Origin: Thaumarchaeota archaeon SCGC AAA007-O23
Lineage (GTDB): Archaea; Thermoproteota; Nitrososphaeria; Nitrososphaerales; Nitrosopumilaceae
DNA: 64,000 nt
Reading direction: 5' to 3'
Assembly: GCA_000402075.1 (NCBI GenBank)
Contig: ARWO01000032.1
Span: 1-64,000, forward strand
Part shown: positions 54,251-62,380 of the stretch, piece by piece
How positions within the stretch are numbered: position 1 is the stretch's first letter
Layout of the letters: each line of letters opens with the position of its first letter
Notes under the pieces: generated by a model
Databases searched by the model: none
Told to the model about the DNA's origin: nothing
The model's input: the letters and a program-made list of their open reading frames with translations, nothing else
Position numbers and translations under genes: made by a program

Positions 54251-54421
54251 TTAGACTTGTCCAAACGCTAGATCAGATTCCTGCATTTTGTTTTTCAAAT
54301 CAAGAATCTTCTTTTGCAATTTGCGGATTTCTATGGCTTCATATGGCCGATTAAATTCCATGCTGCGCAAGTCATGCTCTAACCTGTCAAGCAGTGCGTG
54401 TTGGTCTTCCTCTTCTGCCAT
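54251..54421 (-). CDS. Small coiled-coil protein
   Basis: 56 residues: MAEEEDQHALLDRLEHDL and then IRKLQKKILDLKNKMQ form a coiled-coil hairpin. Convergent with the gene at 53936 with 9 bases between. Confidence 0.5.
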   Translation of the reverse strand: MAEEEDQHALLDRLEHDLRSMEFNRPYEAIEIRKLQKKILDLKNKMQESDLAFGQV

Positions 54422-54459
54422 GAAAAACCTAACTAACGGTTCTATTTATACAAAATGAA

Positions 54460-54657
54460 ATGAAAAAATCTGAGCTAAGGGAGCTTGTTGCCAAGTGGAA
54501 GGACCTCAAAAGAAGGTCGAAAAATCATGATCTCTCTGAAAAGATAAAGCTCATCGAGCATCAATATTATCACGAGACCGGAAGAAGGATTGAGGATGAA
54601 TTGGACGGAAAGGGTCTACATGACCTGTACCGGCACACCACAAAACTGATAAAATAA
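54460..54657 (+). CDS. Small helical protein
   Basis: 65 residues, basic and helical (MKKSELRELVAKWKDLKRR). No recognised family; convergent with the SpoIIM-like gene with one base between. Confidence 0.55.
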   Translation: MKKSELRELVAKWKDLKRRSKNHDLSEKIKLIEHQYYHETGRRIEDELDGKGLHDLYRHTTKLIK

Positions 54658-54658
54658 T

Positions 54659-55201
54659 CTAAATTTTTGGCATGTCTGTAGTGATGCTTTCAATAAAGTA
54701 GTATTCGACAAACCCGCCTGTAAGTAGCAGTCCAATGAGAATTCCAATCTCGAGCCCAATTACGCGGTAATCTGGGCGTATTGGCATCCTTTTGATCATC
54801 TTGTGGACGATCATATAGCTGCGGGACATTGCTATCGAATAGGCTGCAACTTCCATCAATCCAAAGGGAGACATGAATAGGATTGTTAAGGAGGGGACGT
54901 TTGCGAGCATCGGACTGGCATCCTTTAGCACTGAAAAAGCCATTCCAGTAGAGAATGCTGCAAATGCACCCCACGCAACTCCAAACCCTGGAATGAACAT
55001 TGGAAGTGAAAGCAATGTGTTGTGGGTAAATATACCAACGGCATCTATCTCGTCAAGCAATGTCTCAAACTCTTCCAAAATTATTGCACTTTCTTCCTCA
55101 GAAACTTGAACCTCAGCTCCTATTGCAAACGAAGCTGAAAATATTCCAAGAAAGATAAAAAATAAAACAATACGGTTTAGCATCTTTAAAACAAAAATCA
55201 T
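54659..55201 (-). CDS. SpoIIM-like (DUF95) membrane protein
   Basis: 180 residues with a signal-type first helix and three or four more. FTHNTLLSLPMFIPGFGVAWG and the SPFGLMEVAAYSIAMSRS segment are the two conserved parts of the stage II sporulation M/DUF95 family. The biochemical role is unknown in archaea. Confidence 0.75.
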   Translation of the reverse strand: MIFVLKMLNRIVLFFIFLGIFSASFAIGAEVQVSEEESAIILEEFETLLDEIDAVGIFTHNTLLSLPMFIPGFGVAWGAFAAFSTGMAFSVLKDASPMLANVPSLTILFMSPFGLMEVAAYSIAMSRSYMIVHKMIKRMPIRPDYRVIGLEIGILIGLLLTGGFVEYYFIESITTDMPKI

Positions 55202-55232
55202 TAGAACACTTGAATGTTTTCAGAGAAAAACT

Positions 55233-55269
55233 ACCGGTTTGAAGACAGAAAAAAAACTGTCTTCACGGT
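55233..55269 (+). other. Hairpin with an A-rich loop
   Basis: GAAGACAG (55241-55248) and CTGTCTTC (55257-55264) form a perfect 8-bp stem around eight A; ACCG and CGGT extend it. It lies between two divergent genes. It could be a regulatory or transcript-end structure; no family matched. The rest of 55202-55440 holds no convincing gene. Confidence 0.5.
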
Positions 55270-55440
55270 ATTATAGGGTTTATTCTTGGGCGCTTCATCT
55301 AGAATTTGCCCGGCGTTACCCTCAACACGCTTACTTGTATTACACCATTGTAGTATATAGATGCGATCTATTAATTCTATATAGATTAGGCACGAGACGC
55401 ATAATTTTGGTTTTTTTATGAGATGATTCTATGGATAACC

Positions 55441-55551
55441 ATGGATTCAATTTGTCCTAAGTGTAAAAGGGATCTAAGAAAGCATACCAAAAAAGAATTG
55501 GTAAAGTGTTCCTTGAAGTATTGGGTATCAGATTGGAAAAAAAAGGATTGA
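55441..55551 (+). CDS. 36-residue CxxC peptide
   Basis: MDSICPKCKRDLRKH and a basic, aromatic end. An in-frame ATG at 55423 would add six residues. Only one CxxC and one further Cys. Seven bases upstream of the flavin split-barrel gene, so they may be co-transcribed. Confidence 0.5.
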   Translation: MDSICPKCKRDLRKHTKKELVKCSLKYWVSDWKKKD

Positions 55552-55557
55552 GAAATC

Positions 55558-56022
55558 ATGAAAATAGTTCACGGCAGTCCGGGGTTTGGTTCTATGTTAA
55601 CAGAAGAACAAACCGTTGAGTTTCTCACAGATAAAAAACTAAATCTTTTACTTGGCACTGTTGGCAAGAACGGTGATCCGTTCATACATCCTGTATGGTT
55701 TTTGTATGAAAACGAAAAACTGTACGTTGAAACATCCAAGACATCAAAGAAAGTTCAAAACATTCGACACAAGAACATGGTGTACTTTTGTATCGATGAT
55801 GAGAATCTTCCATACAGGGGCGTCAGGGGAAAAGCTTTGGTAAAAATATCAACTGACGTTGAAGATAATATACCGATTGCTGAAAGAATTATGGTAAAGT
55901 ATACTGGTGACTTGGAGAACAAGGTTGCAAAAATGTTGATGGACGGCGTAAGAGCGGGTCAGTCAGCAATCTTGGAAATTAGTCCGGAATATTATTCCAC
56001 ATGGGATCACAGTGAATCTTAA
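55558..56022 (+). CDS. Pyridoxamine-phosphate-oxidase-like flavin/F420 split-barrel protein
   Basis: 154 residues. LLLGTVGKNGDPFIHPVWF, LYVETSKTSKKVQNIRH and YFCIDDENLPYRGVRGKA are the family signature parts. It is distinct from the one at 1381. Probably binds FMN or F420 as a small oxidoreductase. Confidence 0.85.
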   Translation: MKIVHGSPGFGSMLTEEQTVEFLTDKKLNLLLGTVGKNGDPFIHPVWFLYENEKLYVETSKTSKKVQNIRHKNMVYFCIDDENLPYRGVRGKALVKISTDVEDNIPIAERIMVKYTGDLENKVAKMLMDGVRAGQSAILEISPEYYSTWDHSES

Positions 56023-56078
56023 TGCGAAAAATGTGGTAAAAAATCTAAGACTTGATTTCTACTAGTTTTTAATTAGGT

Positions 56079-56153
56079 CTATTCTTCTTCGTCTTCTTCA
56101 TTAGCTTCAGAAGTACTTCTGTTAGGCCTGATTGGTATGTAGATTTTTGTCAT
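56079..56153 (-). CDS. 24-residue acidic peptide (weak)
   Basis: MTKIYIPIRPNRSTSEANEE with an acidic end. ATG to TAG; very short and without support beyond composition. Confidence 0.25.
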   Translation of the reverse strand: MTKIYIPIRPNRSTSEANEEDEEE

Positions 56154-56514
56154 TAAACAAAATATAGTAAAAAAACAGATGGATAGGAAACTAGGTTATC
56201 AAAGATTGTCTAAGTTGTTATTTTGAATAGATCATTTGGAAATCAGCTACGATTCTGATACTAGGAAAAATTTTATTGAATTTTACATTTAATGGAAATT
56301 GATTTTGTTGTGGTAGTAGATGTCGTATTATGGTTTATTCCAGAATATCCACAATTCTTAAGATAATGTATAATCTTAGAATGTTTGTGGCAACAAAAGT
56401 ACAAAAAGAAAAAGAAAGAAGATCGAAAACCAGTAGGAAGAAAAGAAGTAGAGTAGGTACTAATCGCAAATAATTAAACTATTTTTAAGATAAAGTTAGT
56501 TACTAAATGATATT
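56154..56514 (+). other. 361-base stretch with no convincing gene
   Basis: AT-rich with no tRNA or strong hairpin. The only open frame is a very basic 30-residue one at 56381-56473 (MFVATKVQKEKERRSKTSRK and on), which I regard as weak. Confidence 0.4.
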
Positions 56515-56661
56515 ATGAACGATAAGGAAAAAATCGAAAAAGCTTTGGGGGTGCTTTTTGCTTGTGATTACTATGATGATAAGCCTGAAAGCAGTTGCAG
56601 TGAAGTGAGGACATACTTGAAAGTAGTAATACGACAAGCAACAGCAATCTTAGAAGGCTAG
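56515..56661 (+). CDS. Small hypothetical protein
   Basis: 48 residues: MNDKEKIEKALGVLFACDYY, then an acidic loop and an amphipathic helix. Composition fits coding; no family. Confidence 0.5.
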   Translation: MNDKEKIEKALGVLFACDYYDDKPESSCSEVRTYLKVVIRQATAILEG

Positions 56662-56726
56662 AAAAATAATTAAAAACGAGTTTTCAGCGTTACCCACTCA
56701 AAAAGTATAGATGGTTTTTGTTCAAT

Positions 56727-57416
56727 TCAAAGCATTGATTCTATCGTTGCTGCAAAAACAGAATATGGCTGTGCGCCACCAAGTTTTTTTGTTGTACCGT
56801 CAGATGAAACTAGTATAAACGTCGGAGTCTGTGTCGCACCATTTCTTACTGCGTCATCATAGTTTGCCTTTACACGTTGTTTATACTTTGAAGAATCCAT
56901 ACACTCGTTAAATTCATCCATATTCATGTCAAGCGAAAAAGCAAACGCGCTTAGTCTGTCTCGATCAGCCCATCCACTATCAGGAGGTCCGTCCTGGAAA
57001 GTGTAAAGTATTGTGTGATACTCCCAGTACTTTCCTTGATCATCAGCACAGTAAGACGCATGTGCAGCTTTTGGAGAATCACGTCCTAAGAATGGTAGAT
57101 CTACAAAAACTAGTTTTGCTTTTCCTGTTTCAATATAATTATCAATTAGGGTGGATCTGGTATTGTGGAACCAGTGGTAACAAGCTTCACACTGATAATC
57201 ACCAAACTCAACTATTGTCACAGGAGCGCCCTCTGAACCTAGTATGGGCGAACCATTTTCAAACTCCAGTTGTGCCTTTTGTTGGGATTTGAGAAACTGT
57301 TCCATAACCATCTCGTTACTGCTTTCCCAGCCAGTTTGATATTGGGTAAATGCAATAACCACAGCTATTACAATAACAACAAATGTCCCTGCAACAATAA
57401 CAGGTTTAGCTTCCAT
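56727..57416 (-). CDS. DsbA-like thiol-disulfide oxidoreductase, membrane-anchored
   Basis: 229 residues. An N-terminal helix (PVIVAGTFVVIVIAVVIAF) anchors it outside the membrane. The thioredoxin fold has the active site C76-E-A-C79 (GDYQCEACYHW) and the cis-proline loop QTPTFIL. It resembles the DsbA/BdbD class that oxidises or isomerises exported proteins. Confidence 0.9.
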   Translation of the reverse strand: MEAKPVIVAGTFVVIVIAVVIAFTQYQTGWESSNEMVMEQFLKSQQKAQLEFENGSPILGSEGAPVTIVEFGDYQCEACYHWFHNTRSTLIDNYIETGKAKLVFVDLPFLGRDSPKAAHASYCADDQGKYWEYHTILYTFQDGPPDSGWADRDRLSAFAFSLDMNMDEFNECMDSSKYKQRVKANYDDAVRNGATQTPTFILVSSDGTTKKLGGAQPYSVFAATIESML

Positions 57417-57466
57417 TTTTTATTAGATTTTTTAAGAATTAAAAAAGCTATGCAAATTTTAATTTG

Positions 57467-57643
57467 CTATTTTTTTTGCCGAAAGATATCTGTAATTTTC
57501 TGTACTGCCGTATCAATTGGGCAGGATTCACAGTAAATTCCATGCTGCCTTTGAAAATGCTTCTCAAGCCCTTCCTTGGTAAAAAACGAGGCTTCACACT
57601 CGGCACAAAGATGCTGTGATTGTGGATGGCTTCCACTAGACAT
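57467..57643 (-). CDS. Small C2H2 zinc-finger protein
   Basis: 58 residues. HLCAECEASFFTKEGLEKHF...RQH is a classical C2H2 finger; a CESC pair follows. This frame is better than the overlapping 62-residue frame, which has no motif. Confidence 0.68.
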   Translation of the reverse strand: MSSGSHPQSQHLCAECEASFFTKEGLEKHFQRQHGIYCESCPIDTAVQKITDIFRQKK

Positions 57644-57714
57644 GATTTCGATTGGGATTTTATGGATATAAACAGTCCAATGGGGGAAAATTTTGGATAA
57701 CTGGGTGATTTTGG

Positions 57715-58083
57715 CTACAAATAATGTATTTTGACATGATTGTTATGCTCCACCTCATATCTAGTCACATGTCCACAATGTGCACACGAAAACATCTGAC
57801 CAACTGGTTTTGCCTCACGCTCAATTTTTTTACCAGAAATAGATTTGATAACAACATTATTTCCATTTGAGATTACGCCAAAGTTATGTTTCTCTCCTAT
57901 CGATTCTAAGAATTCTTTAACTGCCGTAATGACTTCATTCTGATCAACCGGTTCATCATCCATAATTGGTGCAAGCACAAACTGGTGGAATTTCATTGCG
58001 GGGACAGCTGCAACATAATCTGAAACATATATTGCAAGTTCATGAAGTATCGACTCTGCGTCTTTACAGTCTACAGTGATCAT
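57715..58083 (-). CDS. Hypothetical protein with C-terminal zinc finger
   Basis: 122 residues from the ATG at 58083 (MITVDCKDAESILHEL). An alpha/beta domain is followed by FSCAHCGHVTRYEVEHNNHV, a CxxC...HxxxH finger at the end. The frame before 58083 is not accepted. Function unknown. Confidence 0.65.
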   Translation of the reverse strand: MITVDCKDAESILHELAIYVSDYVAAVPAMKFHQFVLAPIMDDEPVDQNEVITAVKEFLESIGEKHNFGVISNGNNVVIKSISGKKIEREAKPVGQMFSCAHCGHVTRYEVEHNNHVKIHYL

Positions 58084-58199
58084 GTAGATTGACAAGTAAT
58101 AGCACAATTTATTTTTGGTGCTTGACGTAGCAACAGCCAATGCTTGGTCAATAATTTTCTCTACAAAGAAGATATTTCCGTCGGTCTTTTACAACATGT

Positions 58200-59369
58200 G
58201 TGAGAATATCATCAAATTTTTCTAGTTCTGAGATAAGAGAAAGAATTCAAAACAGTTGGCAGGAATACCTCTCAAAATATGGAAATCTTTTTGCATCAGA
58301 TTCAATTGACGGTTCCAGTCCTCCATCAGTCTTTGTTGGATCATATGGATATCCTAAGGTTGGTGTTGGACCAATGCTACCACCTATGCATGGAGATACA
58401 ACTTTACTTGATAATCCTGAACAGTGGATTGGAAAGAGTCTCGAAGAAATTGTGAACTTTAGATTAAATTTAGTTAGAGGTGTTCAAAAATTATCTATAG
58501 AAAAAACAGAAGGTAGATTTATTGAAAATCTTCATGAAGTTGCTATGTCTTCACGTTCAATCGATTCTGATTTACAATTCCATAAAACTACATTTCCTAC
58601 AATCACTATTGATGGAGAAAGCCCGCCGTTTGGTCCTGTAGGTGATATAAAATCTGCCAAGTTTTCAGGTGGTAGGGCAGAAAAATCAATTGAACGTGTT
58701 TACTATGATCATGATCTAATGGCACAGGATGCGGTACTTACATTGTATAACAGCGGCATTGAGATTTCAAAAATTCAAAAATGTTTTAGTGTTGGAATGT
58801 TTGGCAAGGAAAGAAGGCTCGTTCCAACAAAATGGAGTATTACGGCTACTGATGACATAATATCAAAATCACTTGTGTCTGAGGTTTTAGAATTTGATTT
58901 AATCGATTCATGTAGGGTTTTTTCACATGATCATTTGGGAAATATGTTTTCAGTGATTTTGTTTCCCCATCGTTGGATTTTTGAAATGCAGGAAGCATGG
59001 CATGACGGAAATAGTATAGGATTCGGCTCAGACAGTGAAGATGCTAGAGGGATTAACCATCCACCTGCAATAGCTGGCGCATATTTTGCAGCAAAGCTTG
59101 GAGTCGCAGAGTATCTTGCAGAAAAAAAGATTCAAGCAGCTGTTCTGGTGTTACGTGAAATTAGACCAGAGTACGCAGTTCCTGTTGGTGTTTGGCAGAT
59201 TAGAGAAGCTATTCGCGCAGCATTGAAAAAAGAGCCATATATTGCAGAAAGTTTTGATGACGGTGCTAATTTTGCATCAAAGAGAATGAGTGTGAGTAAA
59301 TCTGAATGGTTTTCCAAGGGTAGGCTGCTCAAGATGTTAAAGCAAAAATCAATTTCTGATTTTTTTTAG
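58200..59369 (+). CDS. nreA: NreA-type DNA repair protein
   Basis: 389 residues of the archaeal Nre family (DUF650/651), implicated in repair of DNA damage. SVFVGSYGYPKVGVGPMLPP, FGPVGDIKSAKFSGG, FGKERRLVPTKWSITATDD and LVLREIRPEYAVPVGVWQIRE are conserved parts. The C-terminus QKSISDFF (382-389) is a PCNA-interacting motif. GTG start; no in-frame ATG nearby. Confidence 0.92.
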   Translation: MRISSNFSSSEIRERIQNSWQEYLSKYGNLFASDSIDGSSPPSVFVGSYGYPKVGVGPMLPPMHGDTTLLDNPEQWIGKSLEEIVNFRLNLVRGVQKLSIEKTEGRFIENLHEVAMSSRSIDSDLQFHKTTFPTITIDGESPPFGPVGDIKSAKFSGGRAEKSIERVYYDHDLMAQDAVLTLYNSGIEISKIQKCFSVGMFGKERRLVPTKWSITATDDIISKSLVSEVLEFDLIDSCRVFSHDHLGNMFSVILFPHRWIFEMQEAWHDGNSIGFGSDSEDARGINHPPAIAGAYFAAKLGVAEYLAEKKIQAAVLVLREIRPEYAVPVGVWQIREAIRAALKKEPYIAESFDDGANFASKRMSVSKSEWFSKGRLLKMLKQKSISDFF

Positions 59370-59425
59370 TAGTATTAAAGCGATTTTTCTGTATAGCGTA
59401 TTTATTGAACTTTTTTGAATTGACA

Positions 59426-60376
59426 ATGATGCACAAAAACACAATACTTGCTATGCTGTTAATCGCAAGTCCAATTTTGTTTGTGTTTATTGCATATTCA
59501 GACACGTTCAGTATGAGCTGGAATCAAGGACGCGGCGGATTTCTGTTTGGGCTTGCATTTATTGTGGCAGAGATTGTAGGAATAAAATTTGTAGTTTCAA
59601 AAAACCGTTTAATTTTTGTAATCCCGCTAGTTGTTGCTACAATACTTTACTTTGTGGCATTAGACTTTGGATTACATGATTACATACTGAATGCGGCACC
59701 CGCGTTTAATGTCGTAGGTTGTGAGGTGGCAAATCCTCAGGGCTGTATTTATTCTTGGGGATGGCTGTGGGATTTTGTAATAATAACAATTTTTGTAATT
59801 TCCGCCGCGGTAATTTTGTTTGGTAAAAAATGGATTAGAATAGTTATTGCAGGCCCAGTTTTTCTTGGAGGAAGTGCGATAATCTTATCATTAGATACAT
59901 TTTTTCCATTTGATACATTAGGTCCATTACAATATTTTGTTCCGCATTTGGTTCAAGCAAATGTTTGGATCATTAACATACTTGAACTCGGAATTGCCAC
60001 AGGAAGAGACAATATCATGTTTTTGTCAGGTGATTATGGTCCATTTGTACTGCAGGTCTTTTGGCCATCAGCTGGTGTACATAGCATAATCATCTATTCG
60101 CTTGTGATGATGGCGTTTTTGCTGAAGATGAATATTCCGCGTAACAGGAAAGCTATGTATTTTGGTTTAGGAATAATTGGTACAGTTATAATTAATTTAA
60201 TTAGAATTTTTTCGTTATCAGTATTCGCGTTAAAGGTTTCTACTAACCCAGTTGAATTTGAGGAATATCATTCAATTGCTGGGGAAATAATGTTTTTGCC
60301 GTGGCTGTTTGTCTTTTTACTTGTTGTAACTGCAATTGAAACAAAGCGAATGAAGAAAAAAGAGGCCTCAGTTTAA
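59426..60376 (+). CDS. Archaeosortase/exosortase-family protein, Ser variant
   Basis: 316 residues from the ATG at 59426; a TTG at 59405 is possible. About eight membrane helices. The conserved triad positions of the family are visible near residues 215 (WPSAGVHS), 260 (NLIRIFSLS) and 282 (EEYHSIAGE). The usual catalytic Cys is Ser here. Such enzymes cleave C-terminal sorting signals and attach surface proteins to the envelope. The end overlaps the polymerase gene by 4 bases. Confidence 0.78.
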   Translation: MMHKNTILAMLLIASPILFVFIAYSDTFSMSWNQGRGGFLFGLAFIVAEIVGIKFVVSKNRLIFVIPLVVATILYFVALDFGLHDYILNAAPAFNVVGCEVANPQGCIYSWGWLWDFVIITIFVISAAVILFGKKWIRIVIAGPVFLGGSAIILSLDTFFPFDTLGPLQYFVPHLVQANVWIINILELGIATGRDNIMFLSGDYGPFVLQVFWPSAGVHSIIIYSLVMMAFLLKMNIPRNRKAMYFGLGIIGTVIINLIRIFSLSVFALKVSTNPVEFEEYHSIAGEIMFLPWLFVFLLVVTAIETKRMKKKEASV

Positions 60377-61467
60377 AAATAACTTGTTATATCACTTTGA
60401 CCTTCTATATCTGATAATTCAGATACCTTGACACCAAGCCTTCTTATCAATGCAGATTGATCCTCAAGTGCCTCCTTGAGTAGTTGCCTTGATACTTTTT
60501 TCAGTTCATCTAAACTGAGCGTAGGATTTCTTAACATTCTAGATCTTGTTTTAGTTGAAAGATCATCTTGTGTGAGATGTATTCCAACTGTTCTGAACAT
60601 CCTATTCTCCTTGAGAATAGACAAATGTAATTTTTCACATAATTCAAGAAGACTTTTTTCCAGAAATACATAATCAACTGAATCTTCCCTTAATGTGGAA
60701 ATTTTGCTTAATTGTAATGTAGGTGCTCTTATAGTTACAAGTTCATCATTGATTCCTCTTATGGCATTGTAGATGTACGTTCCAGATTTTCTACCAAACA
60801 TATTGATCAATTCAAAAATGTCTAGGCTTTTTGCCTGTGAAATAGTTTCAATGTTTTCCTCCACTAATTTTTGCTGCGTCTTTTTTCCGATACCATGTAT
60901 ATCCCCTAGATTTAATGTCTCCATAAATTCAGATATGTTGTATGGAGTAACAGTTGTTAATCCATCAGGTTTCTTATAGCCTGACGCAATTTTTGATAAT
61001 AGTTTGTTAGGTGATATGCCAATAGAGCATGTAAGTTTAGTTTTTTCTCTAACCTCATTTTTAATTTGTTGTGCAATATGGTTAGCCTTGGTGAAATCTA
61101 GTTCAGCTTTTTCTGTTACATCAAGATAAGCCTCGTCCCGCCCAACATATTCAAAGACATCAGCAAATTTTTTGATTATATTCATAGATTTCTCAGACAT
61201 ATCTGAATAATATTCAAAGTCAGCAGGCAGAAAAGCAGAATCAGTTCTATTCTTTAGCTTTTGTTTTGCAGACAATATTGATAGACCTGATTTTACCCCA
61301 AACTCCCTTGCCGTATAATTTGCAGTAGCGATTGCACCACTATCGCCACCTCTATCAGAGAACATGCAGACAACTACTGGCTTTGTCTTTAGATCAGGTG
61401 TTCTAATTTCCTCACATTGTGCGTAAAAATAATCAAAATCAATATGCAGTATAATTCTCTGCTTCAT
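60373..61467 (-). CDS. dpo4: Y-family DNA polymerase (Dpo4/DinB)
   Basis: Translesion polymerase, 364 residues. Metal-binding acids are D10 (HIDFDYFYAQ) and D111-E112 (GRDEAYLDV). CSIGISPNKLLSKIAS and DIHGIGKKTQQKL (helix-hairpin-helix) are typical. The C-terminus QSDITSYF (357-364) is a PCNA-interacting motif. Convergent with the archaeosortase-like gene. Confidence 0.95.
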   Translation of the reverse strand: MKQRIILHIDFDYFYAQCEEIRTPDLKTKPVVVCMFSDRGGDSGAIATANYTAREFGVKSGLSILSAKQKLKNRTDSAFLPADFEYYSDMSEKSMNIIKKFADVFEYVGRDEAYLDVTEKAELDFTKANHIAQQIKNEVREKTKLTCSIGISPNKLLSKIASGYKKPDGLTTVTPYNISEFMETLNLGDIHGIGKKTQQKLVEENIETISQAKSLDIFELINMFGRKSGTYIYNAIRGINDELVTIRAPTLQLSKISTLREDSVDYVFLEKSLLELCEKLHLSILKENRMFRTVGIHLTQDDLSTKTRSRMLRNPTLSLDELKKVSRQLLKEALEDQSALIRRLGVKVSELSDIEGQSDITSYF

Positions 61468-61525
61468 AAATTAGATAATACAAAAAGGGATATTATGATA
61501 TCGAAAAGACAATTAACTAAGTGAC

Positions 61526-61792
61526 ATGAAAAATAAATCAATCATGTCATATCCTCTATCATCTGGTAAAGATGGAATTAAAATCCAGCCTGACAAAATG
61601 GAACCCGAAATATTGTATCATTGTATTCATCAAAACAAAGTCATGCTAGTCTACAAAGATCATAATGAAATTTTGAATTGTTATGAGATTGATGATGCTG
61701 AAATTGTTTCGAGAGTAGCAACATCAAACAAAGAGGACATTGAAAAAATTCTAGAAGAATATATTGAAAAAGAAAATTTGAGAAAAAAGTAA
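61526..61792 (+). CDS. Hypothetical protein
   Basis: 88 residues, mixed, with a helical acidic C-terminus (KEDIEKILEEYIEKENLRKK). No motif recognised. It precedes the Alba gene by 45 bases. Confidence 0.6.
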   Translation: MKNKSIMSYPLSSGKDGIKIQPDKMEPEILYHCIHQNKVMLVYKDHNEILNCYEIDDAEIVSRVATSNKEDIEKILEEYIEKENLRKK

Positions 61793-61837
61793 TTGGTTCA
61801 TAAACTTTTAATCATATACTAATACGGTTATAATAAA

Positions 61838-62362
61838 ATGGAACCTGAGAACAAAAAAAGTGACGCTGAAGAAATACTTTCTGAATTTCAAAAAACTCAT
61901 GGGACCGAACCTGCTGAAGAACCACAGGTAGAATCTGAACCACAGGTAGAATCTGAACCACAGGTAGAATCTGAACCACAGGTAGAATCTGAACCACAGG
62001 TAGAATCTGAACCACAGGTAGAATCTGAACCACAGGTAGAATCTGAACCACAGGTAGAGACAGAATCAGAACATGCGCATCAAACACACGCTGTCATTAT
62101 CATGGGTGGAAAAACAATTATGTCATATGTTACTGCAACTTTGACACAACTTGCATCTTTACCGATTGTTACAATTGCAGGACGTGGAAAACGTATAACT
62201 CAAGCAATCGATGTTTCTCAAATGATTGTCAAACGAATGAATGAGGTTGGCTATGAGATTAGTGACATTCGCATATCTTCTGATTCATTAGTATCCAAGG
62301 ATGGTCGAGAACGTAAAGTGTCAAAAATTGAAATTGATTTAAAAAATCCTTCAAGCAGTTAA
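61838..62362 (+). CDS. Alba-family nucleic-acid-binding protein with repeat extension
   Basis: 174 residues. Residues 1-80 are an acidic low-complexity extension containing eight PQVESE-type hexamers. The last 90 residues are an Alba domain: VIIMGGKTIMSYVTATLTQL, VTIAGRGKRITQAIDVSQM and SKIEIDLKNP. Alba coats DNA and RNA. The extension is unusual for the family. Confidence 0.92.
   Translation: MEPENKKSDAEEILSEFQKTHGTEPAEEPQVESEPQVESEPQVESEPQVESEPQVESEPQVESEPQVESEPQVETESEHAHQTHAVIIMGGKTIMSYVTATLTQLASLPIVTIAGRGKRITQAIDVSQMIVKRMNEVGYEISDIRISSDSLVSKDGRERKVSKIEIDLKNPSSS
61919..62062 (+). repeat. 18-bp minisatellite, eight units
   Basis: Units start every 18 bases from 61919 (GAACCACAGGTAGAATCT); the first seven are identical and the last ends GAGACA. 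Each unit encodes EPQVES in frame. Being so uniform, the array is recent or kept homogeneous and could change in length. Confidence 0.97.
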
Positions 62363-62380
62363 TTAGAACATCTTGTTTGT

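Noticed and set aside
55239..55421. 60-residue open frame on the plus strand
   Set aside because: It begins inside the hairpin, has no motif, and its composition (many Y, R, L) is unlike the neighbouring genes.
57448..57636. 62-residue open frame on the minus strand
   Set aside because: An overlapping frame (57467-57643) encodes a clear C2H2 finger.
61812..62087. 91-residue minus-strand frame with repeated hydrophobic units
   Set aside because: It is the antisense shadow of the 18-bp minisatellite in the Alba gene.
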